Positions 25,877 through 36,514 of a stretch of 63,332 nt of DNA are shown here, piece after piece. This stretch comes from an uncultured Opitutia bacterium (GTDB lineage Bacteria; Verrucomicrobiota; Verrucomicrobiia; Opitutales; CAJWYM01), in assembly GCA_913049555.1 (NCBI GenBank), contig CAJWYM010000008.1:1-63332 (forward strand), given 5' to 3'. The notes beneath the pieces are model-generated. The model was not told the origin of the DNA. It ran no database searches and saw only the letters and a program-made list of their open reading frames with translations. Position 1 is the stretch's first letter. Every line of letters begins with the position of its first letter. The position numbers and the translations under genes are program-made.

Positions 25877-26926
25877 ATGAAAATTCTCTTAATTGCTCCT
25901 TGCTTTGGTGCCTATGGTGGTATCGAGACCTTTGTGCTTCGATTAGCACAACAGATCCATCAAAAGGACCATGAAGTTGTCGTTGTATTTAAGAAAGTGA
26001 AGGGTTTTGAGCTTAAAAAATCTTTGGTTGAAAAAAGCCAAGAAAATCCAGCTGAGATAATTTTTATGAATCGATTTTCATTGAAAATGGTCCGATTGCT
26101 TCGTCAACAGGATCTAGTTCATACTCACAATCCATTGATCGAAGCAATTTTTATTTGCAGGATTTTTCAGATTCCAGTTGTCACTACAATTTACAATTGG
26201 TGTCGGAGGGATTTTTCTGTTCGTCCAGTTTTATGGAGAATTGCCAATCATTTTACCCTCAGATCTTGGTATATATCAGAATTCGTCTGGGATTCTTGGG
26301 AGCCTCGTAATCGATGTAAAACGAGTGATCGTTTGCCAATTATTTCTGAATTACCAGATGGTTTTACCCCACTTTCTGAAAGGAAAGGTTTTGTTTTTGT
26401 CAGCCGATGGATAGAGAATAAAGGATTGAGGCTATTGATTCAGGCCTATAGAACTGCTGAGATCAATCCAAGAGATTGGCCATTGACATTGATCGGTGAC
26501 GGTCCATTGAAAGAAGAGGTTCTTGAAGACTTAGAGAAAAATCCTTGTAAATCCATTGAGATTACTGGCTTCATAAGTAGTGAAGAGCGGAATATGAGAA
26601 TTAGAAATGCTAAGTGGATGGTAACTCCTCCTAATACAAAAGAAGATTTAGGGCTGACTCCTTTGGAGGCTAGAAATGTCTCTGTCCCATGCATTGTTTC
26701 CAAAGATGGGGGTTTGATAGAAACTGGAGGCAAGGGTTCGATATGGTGTGAACCGGGGAAAGTAGAGTCTCTCCGAGATGCTCTGGAACAAGCTGCTTCA
26801 CTGTCCGAAAATGCATACAGGGCTTTTGCAAAACAAACACAAGAAGGTTTAGGCTTCTATATCAGTAGTCTTGATATTTATATTTCAGAGTATAGAAAAG
26901 TAGTCAGCGAGAGAATGCCCAAATAA
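25877..26926 (+). CDS. Glycosyltransferase, GT4-like (GT-B fold)
   Basis: 349 residues. The start MKILLIAPCFGAYGGIETFV carries the Gly-rich loop of GT4 enzymes, and the C-terminal half has the nucleotide-sugar site (LTLIGDGPLKEE, then TPLEARNVSVPCIVSKDGGLIE). No signal or membrane segment is seen, so it acts in the cytoplasm or at the inner membrane face, adding a sugar to a surface glycan or lipid-linked precursor. It lies 288 bases after the cassette and 38 bases before a second glycosyltransferase. Acceptor and donor are unknown. Confidence 0.88.
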   Translation: MKILLIAPCFGAYGGIETFVLRLAQQIHQKDHEVVVVFKKVKGFELKKSLVEKSQENPAEIIFMNRFSLKMVRLLRQQDLVHTHNPLIEAIFICRIFQIPVVTTIYNWCRRDFSVRPVLWRIANHFTLRSWYISEFVWDSWEPRNRCKTSDRLPIISELPDGFTPLSERKGFVFVSRWIENKGLRLLIQAYRTAEINPRDWPLTLIGDGPLKEEVLEDLEKNPCKSIEITGFISSEERNMRIRNAKWMVTPPNTKEDLGLTPLEARNVSVPCIVSKDGGLIETGGKGSIWCEPGKVESLRDALEQAASLSENAYRAFAKQTQEGLGFYISSLDIYISEYRKVVSERMPK

Positions 26927-26964
26927 TATTTAAAGACATGGAAATTGATTTTTTTGTAAGATAA

Positions 26965-28107
26965 ATGCATATCATATTAATTAGTAATTATAGGTCCGAC
27001 GAGCAGTATAGCATGCTGCAATTTTCAAGGATCGTATATACTGGTTTGGTAAAAAGAGGAATCCATGTTACAGAGGTCTATCCTCGAGAAATTATGGGTA
27101 AATGGATCCGAAAAAGTTCCAGATGGTTTAAATGGTTCGCTTATGTGGATAAATATGTAATTTTCCCTAGAACATTAAAAACGTTGCGGAAGAAGTTAGA
27201 GGGCGGGAATGAACCTATTGTTTTTCATATTTGTGATCATTCTAATTCGATTTACCAGAAATCATTGGGGAATTTTGCAACGATCATTACTTGTCACGAT
27301 TTGATTGCAATTCGATCTGCTAGGGGAGAGTTTGAAGAACAGAATTTGTCAATTTCAGGTTTTATTTTGCAAAAATGGATTCAACGAAATATTTCAAAAG
27401 TAAACAAAGTAATCTGTGATTCGGAGGCTACGGAAAAAGACCTAAACCGCATCTTACCCAAAACAATGGGTCGTTCTGGAACGAGTCATTTAAGCTTTAA
27501 AAATCCAATGAAGCGCTTGAATCGGACCGTAGCAGCAAAGAAACTCCCTGAAGCCTTTCACCCCCAAAATGGAAAGAAACATATCTTACATGTTGGAAAC
27601 AATGCTTGGTATAAGAATCGGTGGTTTGTATTGAAAACTTTCTTGGAATTAGAAACAAAGAATCCGAATCTATATCATCTGAGCCTTGCTGGAGCTGAGT
27701 TGGATTCCTCTCAAATTCAATGGATTCAGGAAAACAATTTAACTGGAAAAATCACGAATCCCACCCATTTAGATGCCAAACAATTGGAGGCACTTTATTC
27801 ACTCTCCGATGTTTTTGTATTTCCATCTCTATGCGAGGGGTTTGGTTGGCCTCCTTTGGAGGCTCAATGCTGTGAAGTCCCGGTAATTTCTACTGAAAAT
27901 GGTTCTTTGAAAGAAGTGTTGAATAAAAGTTCTTTTGTTCCCAGTGACTTTACCCCCATTGCGTGGGCAACTTCTATTTATTCTTGTTTGGCAAATCCTG
28001 AAGTCAAAAATCGATTGATTGGAAAGGGCAAAGAAAACATTCTAAGATTTTCTGAGGAAAAGCTTTTAGAGGATTATTTACGAACTTACAAGAGTTTGAT
28101 AGAATAA
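26965..28107 (+). CDS. Glycosyltransferase family 1/4 protein
   Basis: 380 residues. The C-terminal donor-binding half is clear: ILHVGNNAWYKNR, LSDVFVFPSLCEGFGWPPLEA (Glu of the EX7E motif) and VISTENGSLKEV. The N-terminal half reads as a GT-B acceptor domain (HICDHSNSIYQ, ITCHDLIAIR). It follows the previous glycosyltransferase by 38 bases and the two very probably work in sequence on one glycan. Nothing in the window ties them to capsule, LPS or glycoprotein synthesis. Confidence 0.88.
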   Translation: MHIILISNYRSDEQYSMLQFSRIVYTGLVKRGIHVTEVYPREIMGKWIRKSSRWFKWFAYVDKYVIFPRTLKTLRKKLEGGNEPIVFHICDHSNSIYQKSLGNFATIITCHDLIAIRSARGEFEEQNLSISGFILQKWIQRNISKVNKVICDSEATEKDLNRILPKTMGRSGTSHLSFKNPMKRLNRTVAAKKLPEAFHPQNGKKHILHVGNNAWYKNRWFVLKTFLELETKNPNLYHLSLAGAELDSSQIQWIQENNLTGKITNPTHLDAKQLEALYSLSDVFVFPSLCEGFGWPPLEAQCCEVPVISTENGSLKEVLNKSSFVPSDFTPIAWATSIYSCLANPEVKNRLIGKGKENILRFSEEKLLEDYLRTYKSLIE

Positions 28108-28529
28108 GAAATCATTTTAAATATTGGGTTTAAACTCAGATTTCTGATTAAAAATTGGATTTCAAGCTTCACAGATTCGGCTTCAAGGATAAATGAAAAC
28201 CTTCACGGAACCAAAAGGCTCTATTTCAGGATTTAATAAGCCATCTCACCCTAAAATTTTTGCTTGAATCACAATCTCTATGCGAACATTCGGGTGAATA
28301 ATAAAATTTTGAACTTTCATTGCTATGGTTTTTAGAATTCACACCGAATCTTTTATTGTATTCTGTTCGAGGTTCTCTTTTATTCAAATAAAATGCCTTG
28401 AAATTCTAATTCCTACAGCATAGGACGAAAGGATTCTTAGGTTTTAATGGAAATTTAGAGGGTTCGGGTGTGTTTTAAGGAATTTAGATTCTAGTCACAC
28501 CTTTAGGAGGTTGTAATATAAAAAACCCT
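28108..28529. other. Intergenic region between convergent glycosyltransferase and nasA genes
   Basis: 422 bases between the 3' ends of convergent transcripts. It lacks a recognisable gene. I found no strong GC-rich hairpin followed by a T tract for either strand, so termination here is either Rho-dependent or uses a weak structure I cannot identify. Confidence 0.4.
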
Positions 28530-30737
28530 TTAATTGATTTTCCGAAGGTTGACCGCACAAGCTTTGTAGGAGGGTTGATGAGAGTAGGGGTCATAAGAGG
28601 GGTGAGTCAGCTTATTCACATGAGGGTAGTGCATAGGCATAAAGATTTGTCCTGACTTAACAATGTAGGTGTAAAAAGCGCGGGCTTTTATAGTGGCTCT
28701 TTTTGAATTTACTTCAACCCATTCGTTGTTTTTAATTTCGAGTTTTTTTGCGTCTTCTGGATTGATTTCGAAATAGACGTCTTTGGGATAGAGTTTTTTA
28801 AGAATTTCCGATTTGCTTGTTCGAGTTTGAGTGTGCCACTGAGAAGAAGTGCCTCGTCCGGTCAGCATTTGGAATGGAAAATTGTTTATAATTGCTTCAG
28901 CAAGAGGTTTGGGTTTTTCAAAAATAAATTTTGCTTTTTGATCTGAATGAAAAAATTTCCCATCTTCAAAAAGTCTTCTTTGCGGATCATCGTGTGGTGT
29001 GTTCTTGTTGTATGGCCATTGAATGCCTCCAAGGGAATCGATTTGTTTGTAGTCTTTTATGGAGGTTATATCACAAGGTTGATCTTTAGTTAATTGAGTG
29101 AGGATTTTAAATGTATCTTCAGGGCTTTTCCATTTTTTAAATAATTCGGAACAACCCCAGTATTCTGAAATTAATTTAAAGATGCGAAAATCAGAAAGTG
29201 CTTGGCCTGGAGCTTTTTTGACTTGTTTGATACAAGCGATGCGCCGTTCAGAATTAATAAAAGTGCCCTCTTTTTCCCCCCAACCGGCCGCTGGTAAAAC
29301 AAGGTCGGCAATTCTCGCAGTCTCAGTATTCGGGTACATATCTTGAACCACCAAAAAATCTAGTTTCTTTCTTAGATCGGTAAATTGATTTTGGTGGATC
29401 CAAGAATGAGCTGTGTTTGTTGCCAGAATCCAAAGACCTTTGATTTTCCCAGATTCAATCCCTTCGATAATTTTATGATAAGGCCAACTTGGTTTATGGG
29501 GTATCAATGAAGGGTCTATTTCTAGTATGCTGGCTACTTTTTTCCGATGTTCTGGATTTTCAAAAGAATGGCCTCCAAGTAAACTGGTAGTGTTGCTAAA
29601 CAATCGAGATCCCATCGCATTGCATTGGCCTGTGATTGAGTTGGCACCCGTTCCAGGTCTACCTATATTTCCTGTCATTAAAGCGAGGTTGATGATCGCT
29701 TGCGCGGTCCGAACCCCTTCATAGCTTTGATTGACTCCCATTGTCCACCATAGAGACACATTCTTTCCTTTGTGGATTGTTTTGGCTAAATGGTAGATAT
29801 TTTTAACAGTTATACCGCAATCATGGCTCACAGATTCAGGACTGTAATTCTTTAAAAAGGCTTTGAATTCCTGAAATCCTACTGTTGAATTTTTGATAAA
29901 TTCAGGATCAATCCAATTTTTTTCAATAAGTGCATGAGCGATTGCATATAGAAATTTTAAATCGGATTTTGGGGTGATTGCATAATGTTGCGTGGATGCC
30001 ATTGCGGTTTCTGTCCTTCTAGGATCCACCACAATAATTTCAGGATTGTTTTTATTACGCATAACTCTTTGCCACATAATTGGGTGAGCAATACATAAAT
30101 TGGAACCGATAAGAACAACCGTATCCGACTCTTCAAAATCTTGATAAGTGTAGGGGGGAGAATCGAAACCAAAACTTTCTTTATAAGCAACTACAGAGGT
30201 TGCCATGCATTGACGAGTGTTTCCATCCCCATGAGTGAGACCCATTCCAAATTTTGCCAATGCACCTAGGTATGCCATTTCTTCAGTTGGAATTTGTCCC
30301 GTGCTTATAAAAGCAACGGATTCCATTCCGTGCTTTCGTTGGACGGCTTTAAAGTTTTGAGTAAATTCAGAAAGGGCTTTGTGCCAGCTAATGGGAGCAA
30401 GCTCACCACTTTTATTGATTAATAAGGGTTGGGTTGCGCGATCCTCAGAGTAAAGGGGAGTCAGGGCTTCCCAACCTTTTGGGCAAGCCATCCCTAAATT
30501 GACCGGATATTTAGAAGTTGGAGTTAAGTTGACCGCCTCCCCATTTTTGATATGAACTTTCAATGAACAACCCGTGCTACAAAAACCACAAATCATGTTG
30601 GTTGTGCGGTCCGGTTTCTTTTTCTTGGGAACAATGCCGAGACCAAAATGCCCAGGTCGTAGTATCAGTTCAGACGAAAGCTTACCTTTCTTTTCGTGCA
30701 AAGTCATTTGCGGTAGCTTAGGTACGGATTGTAGCAT
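28530..30737 (-). CDS. nasA: Assimilatory nitrate reductase, molybdopterin catalytic subunit
   Basis: 735 residues. An N-terminal 4Fe-4S site (Cys50, Cys53, Cys57, Cys85) is followed by the bis-MGD molybdenum-binding fold, with probable Mo ligand Cys177 in NTRQCMATS. The C-terminal molybdopterin dinucleotide domain includes [16 protein letters not shown]. No twin-arginine signal is present, so the enzyme is cytoplasmic, as expected for NasA/NarB. It reduces nitrate to nitrite. Its ATG overlaps the stop of the iron-sulfur/anchor gene by one base (TAATG), indicating coupling. It is the last gene of a four-gene nitrate-assimilation unit. Confidence 0.9.
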   Translation of the reverse strand: MLQSVPKLPQMTLHEKKGKLSSELILRPGHFGLGIVPKKKKPDRTTNMICGFCSTGCSLKVHIKNGEAVNLTPTSKYPVNLGMACPKGWEALTPLYSEDRATQPLLINKSGELAPISWHKALSEFTQNFKAVQRKHGMESVAFISTGQIPTEEMAYLGALAKFGMGLTHGDGNTRQCMATSVVAYKESFGFDSPPYTYQDFEESDTVVLIGSNLCIAHPIMWQRVMRNKNNPEIIVVDPRRTETAMASTQHYAITPKSDLKFLYAIAHALIEKNWIDPEFIKNSTVGFQEFKAFLKNYSPESVSHDCGITVKNIYHLAKTIHKGKNVSLWWTMGVNQSYEGVRTAQAIINLALMTGNIGRPGTGANSITGQCNAMGSRLFSNTTSLLGGHSFENPEHRKKVASILEIDPSLIPHKPSWPYHKIIEGIESGKIKGLWILATNTAHSWIHQNQFTDLRKKLDFLVVQDMYPNTETARIADLVLPAAGWGEKEGTFINSERRIACIKQVKKAPGQALSDFRIFKLISEYWGCSELFKKWKSPEDTFKILTQLTKDQPCDITSIKDYKQIDSLGGIQWPYNKNTPHDDPQRRLFEDGKFFHSDQKAKFIFEKPKPLAEAIINNFPFQMLTGRGTSSQWHTQTRTSKSEILKKLYPKDVYFEINPEDAKKLEIKNNEWVEVNSKRATIKARAFYTYIVKSGQIFMPMHYPHVNKLTHPSYDPYSHQPSYKACAVNLRKIN

Positions 30738-32326
30738 TATATGTTTCCAGGCATTTTAGGTGCAGATACAGTGGTGAAAAACAAGTAGCGTTCAACCAGT
30801 TCTCCAATCACTAAAAAGAACGTGCTCATTAAAATAATAGTCAAGTATGCATCCATATTAATGAGAGCAAAAGCAGGGAGCATAATTCCTCCTAATAATA
30901 GAAATCCGAATCGCGCGAGGGATGTCTTAGGAAAAATCCTTTGGCTAATCAATGCCGTTTTTTTCAGTGGGTTTGTATCATGATCCTTCAAGTGTTTGAA
31001 AAGACTTGCCTCTAGTCCAAATTTTATCGTTGCCGTAATGATCAAGCAGATGGGACCTATTGGGCTTGTCGGATCGATGAAAAAACTGTAAGCCACAAAA
31101 GCAAAGAGAGATGTTGTTCCAAAGAAGCGTAGACCCGAGAATTTTATGTTCCAAAAGATTCTTTTGGTATCATGGTAAATCATAACCGAGCAAAACACAG
31201 AAATAAGACCTGTAACAGAAGTTGCTATGGAGAGAAATAATAAGTTTCTTTCATTCACAAAATCCAATCTACTCTCATAGTGTAAAGCCAAAACAAGACT
31301 TAACATTGAGGGTATAAATAGATTAAAAGCCAGTATTTCGCGACTCAGCCATGATCTTTTAAGACCCAAGAAAAATCTCCATGCTTTTAGAGGTTGTCCT
31401 AAATGAATGAAGCTGGCACCCAAGCCAATAAAACCAATGATTGTTGAAAGGATGATTAAAAGATTTGAAGAAGCCTTATCAGTCAACCTCAGAATGGTAT
31501 CTCCAACAAAAAGGCCTACGCATATTTGAGTTAAAGTAAGCATAATGACTAGAGGCATGTGAGAATTTTCTGCTTTCAAATGATTGAAATCTGCTGCTTT
31601 CAAATTATCGGGTAATCTATTCTTAGATTTATATTGGGTTGAGGGAATTGTATATGATGGATCTGGAGTGCCTGGTAAAAAGTCTCCATTTTCCTTCAAT
31701 TCGCTCGTAATTTGATCCACATCTACAAGAGTGATTTGAATGGCCTCATTGGGGCATGCTTGAACGCAAGCAGGAGCCTCTCCAATCGCCAATCGGTTTT
31801 GGCATAGGTCGCACTTTCTAACGATGCCTTTTGATTGATTGTATTTTGGAACATCATAGGGGCATTTAAGAACACAGTATTGACACCCTATGCACTGATC
31901 ATCTAAGTGGGCAACAATTCCGGTAATTGGATCTTTCTCGTAGGCCTCGACGGGACAACCATTCAAACACCCAGGGTCTATGCAATGATGACAAGCAGTC
32001 GTGACCGTTTGTATATGTGGAGCTTCTTTATCCCCGCCATAAAGCATTCCAACATCTCTCCATGCCTCCTCCTTGTCTAAACCATTTAAACTGTGACAAG
32101 CAGTGACACACCCTTTGCATCCAGTGCATTGATCGATGTTTACTTGAAAGGCGTATTGTTCATTTTTAGAAGGTTTAGACAGAGGGATTAATTCGCGATA
32201 TTGCTCGGTATTCCCGAGAATTTCATCTTCATGCATTTGAGCAAATTTTTCTGCTGGAGCCACCGTTTGTTGCTCTTCCAAAAGTTGGTCCAGCAAGGTT
32301 TTATCGGCAACAAGAAGTGAAGACAT
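30737..32326 (-). CDS. Fused DmsB-like four-cluster ferredoxin and DmsC-like membrane anchor
   Basis: 529 residues. Residues 60-200 carry four ferredoxin-type Cys clusters (67/70/73/77, 112/115/120/124, 145/148/151/155, 172/175/187/191), as in DmsB. From about residue 258 to the end there are eight or so hydrophobic helices resembling the DmsC quinol-oxidising anchor. The two parts are one polypeptide. Position between flavoprotein and NasA suggests it takes electrons from membrane quinol and passes them to NasA, so nitrate reduction would be membrane-tethered on the cytoplasmic side. That role is inferred, not shown. Confidence 0.85.
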   Translation of the reverse strand: MSSLLVADKTLLDQLLEEQQTVAPAEKFAQMHEDEILGNTEQYRELIPLSKPSKNEQYAFQVNIDQCTGCKGCVTACHSLNGLDKEEAWRDVGMLYGGDKEAPHIQTVTTACHHCIDPGCLNGCPVEAYEKDPITGIVAHLDDQCIGCQYCVLKCPYDVPKYNQSKGIVRKCDLCQNRLAIGEAPACVQACPNEAIQITLVDVDQITSELKENGDFLPGTPDPSYTIPSTQYKSKNRLPDNLKAADFNHLKAENSHMPLVIMLTLTQICVGLFVGDTILRLTDKASSNLLIILSTIIGFIGLGASFIHLGQPLKAWRFFLGLKRSWLSREILAFNLFIPSMLSLVLALHYESRLDFVNERNLLFLSIATSVTGLISVFCSVMIYHDTKRIFWNIKFSGLRFFGTTSLFAFVAYSFFIDPTSPIGPICLIITATIKFGLEASLFKHLKDHDTNPLKKTALISQRIFPKTSLARFGFLLLGGIMLPAFALINMDAYLTIILMSTFFLVIGELVERYLFFTTVSAPKMPGNI

Positions 32327-32412
32327 AATCGTTTAACTTATAGAGGCGTCTGAAAGTTGTCAAAAAATAGAGTTTTATCTTTTTTGTAAAAGCTTGTTGA
32401 AATTTGAGAGGT

Positions 32413-34146
32413 TTAGTAAACGTCGCGAACGTATCTTTTATTTGATTTTAATTCTTTTATATATTGGAGTGCTTCCTCGTCATTGCAATTTCCATGAATC
32501 TTGATCACTTTTTGGAGCGTTTTATCCACATCTTTTGCCATTCTACTAGCATCTCCACAAACAAAAAAATAGGAGCCTTCCTCTAGCCAGCGATATAATT
32601 CTTCACCATTCTCTAACATTTTGTCTTGAACATAGATTTTGTCAGCTTGATCTCTTGAAAATGCGAGGTCTAATTTTTGCAAGAAACCCAGTTTTTGATA
32701 CTCAGTGATTTCATCTTCATAGATAAAGTCAGTAGCTGCATGCTGGTCTCCAAAGAAAAGCCAGTTTTTCCCGGTAGCTTTGGATTCATACCTCTCTTGT
32801 AAAAATGCCCTAAAAGGGGCGATCCCAGTTCCTGGACCCACCATAATCATAGGTTTTTTTGGGTCCTCAGGAACTTTAAAACTTTTATTTGGATGAATGA
32901 AAACTCCCAATTTCTGATTTTCTGCTCTGTCTGCGAGGTAAGTTGAGCAGACTCCTTTGCGGTTTCTATTGTGTGAATTGTATCGAACAATTCCTACCGT
33001 CAATTGAACCTTATCAGGATGTTTTAAAGCGCTGGATGCAATCGAGTATAATCGAGGGTTTATTTTTTTGAACAGACCTGTTAATTCAGCAGGATTAGAA
33101 AAAGTTGTAGGAAATTGAACGAAAAGATCGATGGGTTCTCTTCCTAGCAAGAAATCAGACAGCGCTTCTTTTTGTTTTAGTAGGGTTACAAGTTCTTTGC
33201 TGTTGGCAGATTCGTTGTAATTTTCAATAAATTTTTTGTTTAAAGATGTTATATCACAATCCTCAATGAGAATCTCTAAAAGAGTCTTTGTTTCGCCATT
33301 GTTACTTTTAAGTTCCTCCGTGCCTTTGAAACCATTTACGGAAACAATCTCTTGAGCTAAATCAGGACAATTCTTGGAAAATATTCCAATAGCATCTCCG
33401 GCATCGTAATGAAGATCGGATCCAGAAATATCGATTTCGATGTGACGGGTTTCTTTCTTGGAGCCTAGAAGATTTAAATCGTAATTGTCTGATATGGAAG
33501 CTGAGAATGGATTTTTTTTGCTGTAAACAAGATCTTCCATTCCAACTTTAGAATCTTTAATCTCATCATTCATTTCAGTCTTGCTTATACTGGACAACAC
33601 TGATTGTGACCAATTCTCAAAAGGTTCTTCAAAATCAACATCACAATCTACTCTGGGTTTGATTTGTTTGGCTCCTAATTCTTGGAACCTCTTATCCAAT
33701 TGAATTCCAAATTCACAAAAATCAGGATAATTAGAGTCCCCAAGTGCTAAAATTGCATAATTGGTATTTTCTAGTTTAGGAGCATTGGAATCGGTCAAAT
33801 TTTCCCAAAAGGGTACCGCTGTGTCTGGGGGTTCCCCTTCGCCATAGGTAGAAGCAATCAAAAGCACGTCTTCGTCTTGTTTGAGCTCCTCTATGGAATA
33901 ATCACTCATATCTAAGACTTTTGGATCCAGTTGCATTGTTTTGGCCCGTTTACTCATCTGCTTTGCTAAGCCCTCAGAATTTCCAGTTTGGGAGGCAAAA
34001 ACGATCTTAACAGGTTTTAAGGGAGATGCATTTTTTGCAACGCCCTCAATTCCTCCTGGAAACATACCGGCTAAAAATCCATTCAACCAAGCACGTTGTT
34101 CTTGAGAAAAGGGGGCATTGTCAGGAATATTTGGAATTTGATTCAT
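32413..34146 (-). CDS. CysJ-like diflavin reductase (FMN + FAD + NADPH domains)
   Basis: 577 residues. The flavodoxin domain (~45-190, IVFASQTGNSEGLAKQM, STYGEGEPPD) is followed by a CysJ/P450-reductase-like FAD domain (RLYSIASSA near 375) and an NADPH domain (MVGPGTGIAPFRAFLQER, ending in an aromatic residue, RDVY). Residues ~14-30 (FSQEQRAWLNGFLAGMF) match a stretch at the start of the neighbouring nitrite reductase. It sits 5 bases after nirA, which makes it the likely NADPH-to-nitrite-reductase donor. Sulfite reductase flavoprotein is the family name, but no cysI is nearby. Cytoplasmic. Confidence 0.88.
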   Translation of the reverse strand: MNQIPNIPDNAPFSQEQRAWLNGFLAGMFPGGIEGVAKNASPLKPVKIVFASQTGNSEGLAKQMSKRAKTMQLDPKVLDMSDYSIEELKQDEDVLLIASTYGEGEPPDTAVPFWENLTDSNAPKLENTNYAILALGDSNYPDFCEFGIQLDKRFQELGAKQIKPRVDCDVDFEEPFENWSQSVLSSISKTEMNDEIKDSKVGMEDLVYSKKNPFSASISDNYDLNLLGSKKETRHIEIDISGSDLHYDAGDAIGIFSKNCPDLAQEIVSVNGFKGTEELKSNNGETKTLLEILIEDCDITSLNKKFIENYNESANSKELVTLLKQKEALSDFLLGREPIDLFVQFPTTFSNPAELTGLFKKINPRLYSIASSALKHPDKVQLTVGIVRYNSHNRNRKGVCSTYLADRAENQKLGVFIHPNKSFKVPEDPKKPMIMVGPGTGIAPFRAFLQERYESKATGKNWLFFGDQHAATDFIYEDEITEYQKLGFLQKLDLAFSRDQADKIYVQDKMLENGEELYRWLEEGSYFFVCGDASRMAKDVDKTLQKVIKIHGNCNDEEALQYIKELKSNKRYVRDVY

Positions 34147-34151
34147 AATTT

Positions 34152-35900
34152 TTAAGCTGGAATATTTGAAGAGGCTTCAATGTAGGACCGAATTTGTGCT
34201 GTTTCGTTGCGCCGGCTGAATTCAACAAAGGTTTCCCCTTGGATACGATTGTCCTGATAAATTTTGTAAGCTTTCGTTACGAGCGCAGGGGCATCCTCTG
34301 CAGGAATGTTGGTATACAATTCCCTGCCCAGTCCTTGTTCATCATCTACGCCACCCCCAATAAATACATTGTAACCCTCAATGTTTTGACCTTTAACTTG
34401 TACTTTTGTAGCAATCAATCCAAGATCCCCACAATAATGTTGAGCACAGGAGTGATGACAACCAGTTACATGAATATTGATTGGGGAATCCATCTGGGTA
34501 TTTTTCTTAAGGTGGATTCCGATTTTCTTTGCATGATACTTCGTGTTGGCTGCTGCAAACTTGCAACCCGTATTGCCTGTGCAAGCAACTAGTCCTGCAT
34601 TCGGTGAAGTCATTCTGTAGTCCAAACCCATATTCAGAACTATTTTTTGAACACTTGGCATTTGATCGTTTGGAATATGAGGGATTAAAAGATTCTGCCA
34701 AACAGTCAGTCTGACCTCACCGGCACCAAATTTTAATGAAAGATCAGCAATTTCTTTGCATTGGTCAGCTGTTAGACGACCTACTTCAGCCGTGATTCCA
34801 ATATAACTTAAAGTTGGATTTTTCTGTGGATGCACGCCAATGTGACTGCTTTTTTTGTAGTGCGGACGATTCAAACACTTTTCTATTGGGAATCGAACGA
34901 GGGGTCCTCCAAACTCATTTTCTGTTTCAGACAAAAACTTTTCTAATCCCCATTCATCGATCAAATATTTGAGGCGTGCTTTTTTTCGATTTGTCCGGTT
35001 CCCATTTTTCAAAAAAACACGAAGCATTGCATCGGCAACTAAAGTACATTCGTTCTTTTTGATCATTATGCCCGTATCCGAGGCAAATTGTTTGTGACCT
35101 GTAATTCCTCCAAGTAAAACTCTAAATCTTACATCGTTTCCAAACCCATTTTCCTTAGGAATCTCGACCGCATAAAAAGCAATGTCATTGGTATCTGCAC
35201 AGGCACTTATGCTCCCCCCTCCATCATAGGAGATATTAAACTTTCTTGGCATGCCATAGAGATCCCGATTGCCTAATATGTGGTGATGCATTTCTTTAGC
35301 AAGTGGCATCGTATCAATAATTTCCTGTGGGTCGAATCCTGAAGTCGGGCTAGTAGTTATATTTCTTACATTGTCAGCTCCTGAACCTTTTGAAGTCAAA
35401 CCGAGGTCGTACAGAGTGACTAAAATATTAACAATGTTTTCAGGTGGAATTTCTCTGATTTGGATATTATTTCTAGTAGTCAAATCTAGATTTCCAGAGG
35501 CATATTTTAAACTCATTTCAGCGAGGCCTTGAAGCTGATGTGCTTTCAGAGCACCTCCAGGAATTCTGCATCGCAACATAAATGAATCCTGAGCAGGTCC
35601 GACAAAAAAGAGACCATGGAATTTAAATCGAAAAATATCTGCACCCAAGGGTAATTTTTTTTCCTTAGCGTGAGCCACCATATCTTGCCAACAATCTAAA
35701 CCATTTTTTTCATATTTAAATTTTTCTTCTTTGCATAGATCCTCAATAGCGGTTCCATATACATTTGCTTCTATTACATTCTGGCTTGTATCAGAATCAA
35801 CGGATTTCCTAACAATTCCTGATTCTTGGATACCTGAGAAAAATCCTTTGAGGTATTCTTTTTGCTCGGTAGTAAATTCCATCTCTTTAGTCTGTATCAT
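34152..35900 (-). CDS. nirA: Nitrite/sulfite reductase, NirA type (sirohaem, 4Fe-4S)
   Basis: 582 residues with two nitrite/sulfite reductase half-domains. The sirohaem/4Fe-4S ligands are Cys440, Cys446, Cys481 and Cys485 (CTGNTGC, then CHHSC). Sirohaem-contact stretches TRNNIQIREIP and GSGADNVRNIT are present. Context with NasA argues for nitrite rather than sulfite, giving ammonium. It begins with FTTEQKEYLKGFFSGIQ, resembling the start of the flavoprotein. First gene of the minus-strand nitrate operon. No nitrate transporter or sirohaem synthase is visible here. Confidence 0.88.
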   Translation of the reverse strand: MIQTKEMEFTTEQKEYLKGFFSGIQESGIVRKSVDSDTSQNVIEANVYGTAIEDLCKEEKFKYEKNGLDCWQDMVAHAKEKKLPLGADIFRFKFHGLFFVGPAQDSFMLRCRIPGGALKAHQLQGLAEMSLKYASGNLDLTTRNNIQIREIPPENIVNILVTLYDLGLTSKGSGADNVRNITTSPTSGFDPQEIIDTMPLAKEMHHHILGNRDLYGMPRKFNISYDGGGSISACADTNDIAFYAVEIPKENGFGNDVRFRVLLGGITGHKQFASDTGIMIKKNECTLVADAMLRVFLKNGNRTNRKKARLKYLIDEWGLEKFLSETENEFGGPLVRFPIEKCLNRPHYKKSSHIGVHPQKNPTLSYIGITAEVGRLTADQCKEIADLSLKFGAGEVRLTVWQNLLIPHIPNDQMPSVQKIVLNMGLDYRMTSPNAGLVACTGNTGCKFAAANTKYHAKKIGIHLKKNTQMDSPINIHVTGCHHSCAQHYCGDLGLIATKVQVKGQNIEGYNVFIGGGVDDEQGLGRELYTNIPAEDAPALVTKAYKIYQDNRIQGETFVEFSRRNETAQIRSYIEASSNIPA

Positions 35901-36514
35901 CGATTTGAATAATTAAAAAATATTTTGCTAGAAATGTGCCAATTTCTTTTTCTAGATTAAATTATCAAAAAGTTGTTTTAAATCAGAGATGCATGAATTT
36001 TTTTTATGATAAAGGGTTATTTGACTCATTTTATAGGTAAAAATTAAGAGTTTAGTTTCTTATTTCTTTATTTGTATGAATTTAATTCATAAATTATTGA
36101 ATCACACTGCTTCATGTTTGAATCTATTTGGAATTATAGAGAACCGTTCACCAGAAATCCTCATTAGAACCTTGTTTTTAAATTTCAATTGTTAGGCTAG
36201 AGTGAGTTACGAAAATTTATAGGAACCAAAAATTCCATTTCCGTATTTAATAACTCAATTTCCCTTAATCTCTTTTGCTGGATGCACTATTGGGAGTTAA
36301 CAATTAAGAATCGATGAAACGTAATGATTGAAACTATATTCTTTTAGAGAGAAGTTTCTACTTTTTACAAAGTGGACTAAAATCTGTAAACACTCTTTTC
36401 ATTTTTGTTGCAGAGCAGGATACAAAGTTAAGATTTAGAAATTGTTAAATCTGTAAAAAGTCTACCCAGTAAAATATGAGTAGACTTTTGAAGAGTTTTC
36501 GATGTGATTTTTTA
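35901..36514. other. Intergenic region upstream of the nitrate-assimilation operon
   Basis: 614 AT-rich bases. The left part must contain the nirA promoter (minus strand). I see no recognisable gene, NtrC-type sigma-54 site or riboswitch. The right end holds the hairpin at 36456-36489 described separately. Confidence 0.4.
36456..36489 (-). terminator. Probable intrinsic terminator of the DUF3108 gene
   Basis: Arms AAAAGTCTAC (36456-36465) and GTAGACTTTT (36480-36489) are a perfect 10-bp inverted repeat with a 14-base loop. Read on the minus strand, the right arm runs into TTTTTAC. It lies 25 bases beyond the stop of the DUF3108 gene. Confidence 0.65.

Noticed and set aside
34194-34592. 132-codon plus-strand frame
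   Set aside because: Opposite the conserved Cys-ligand region of nirA; no domain of its own.
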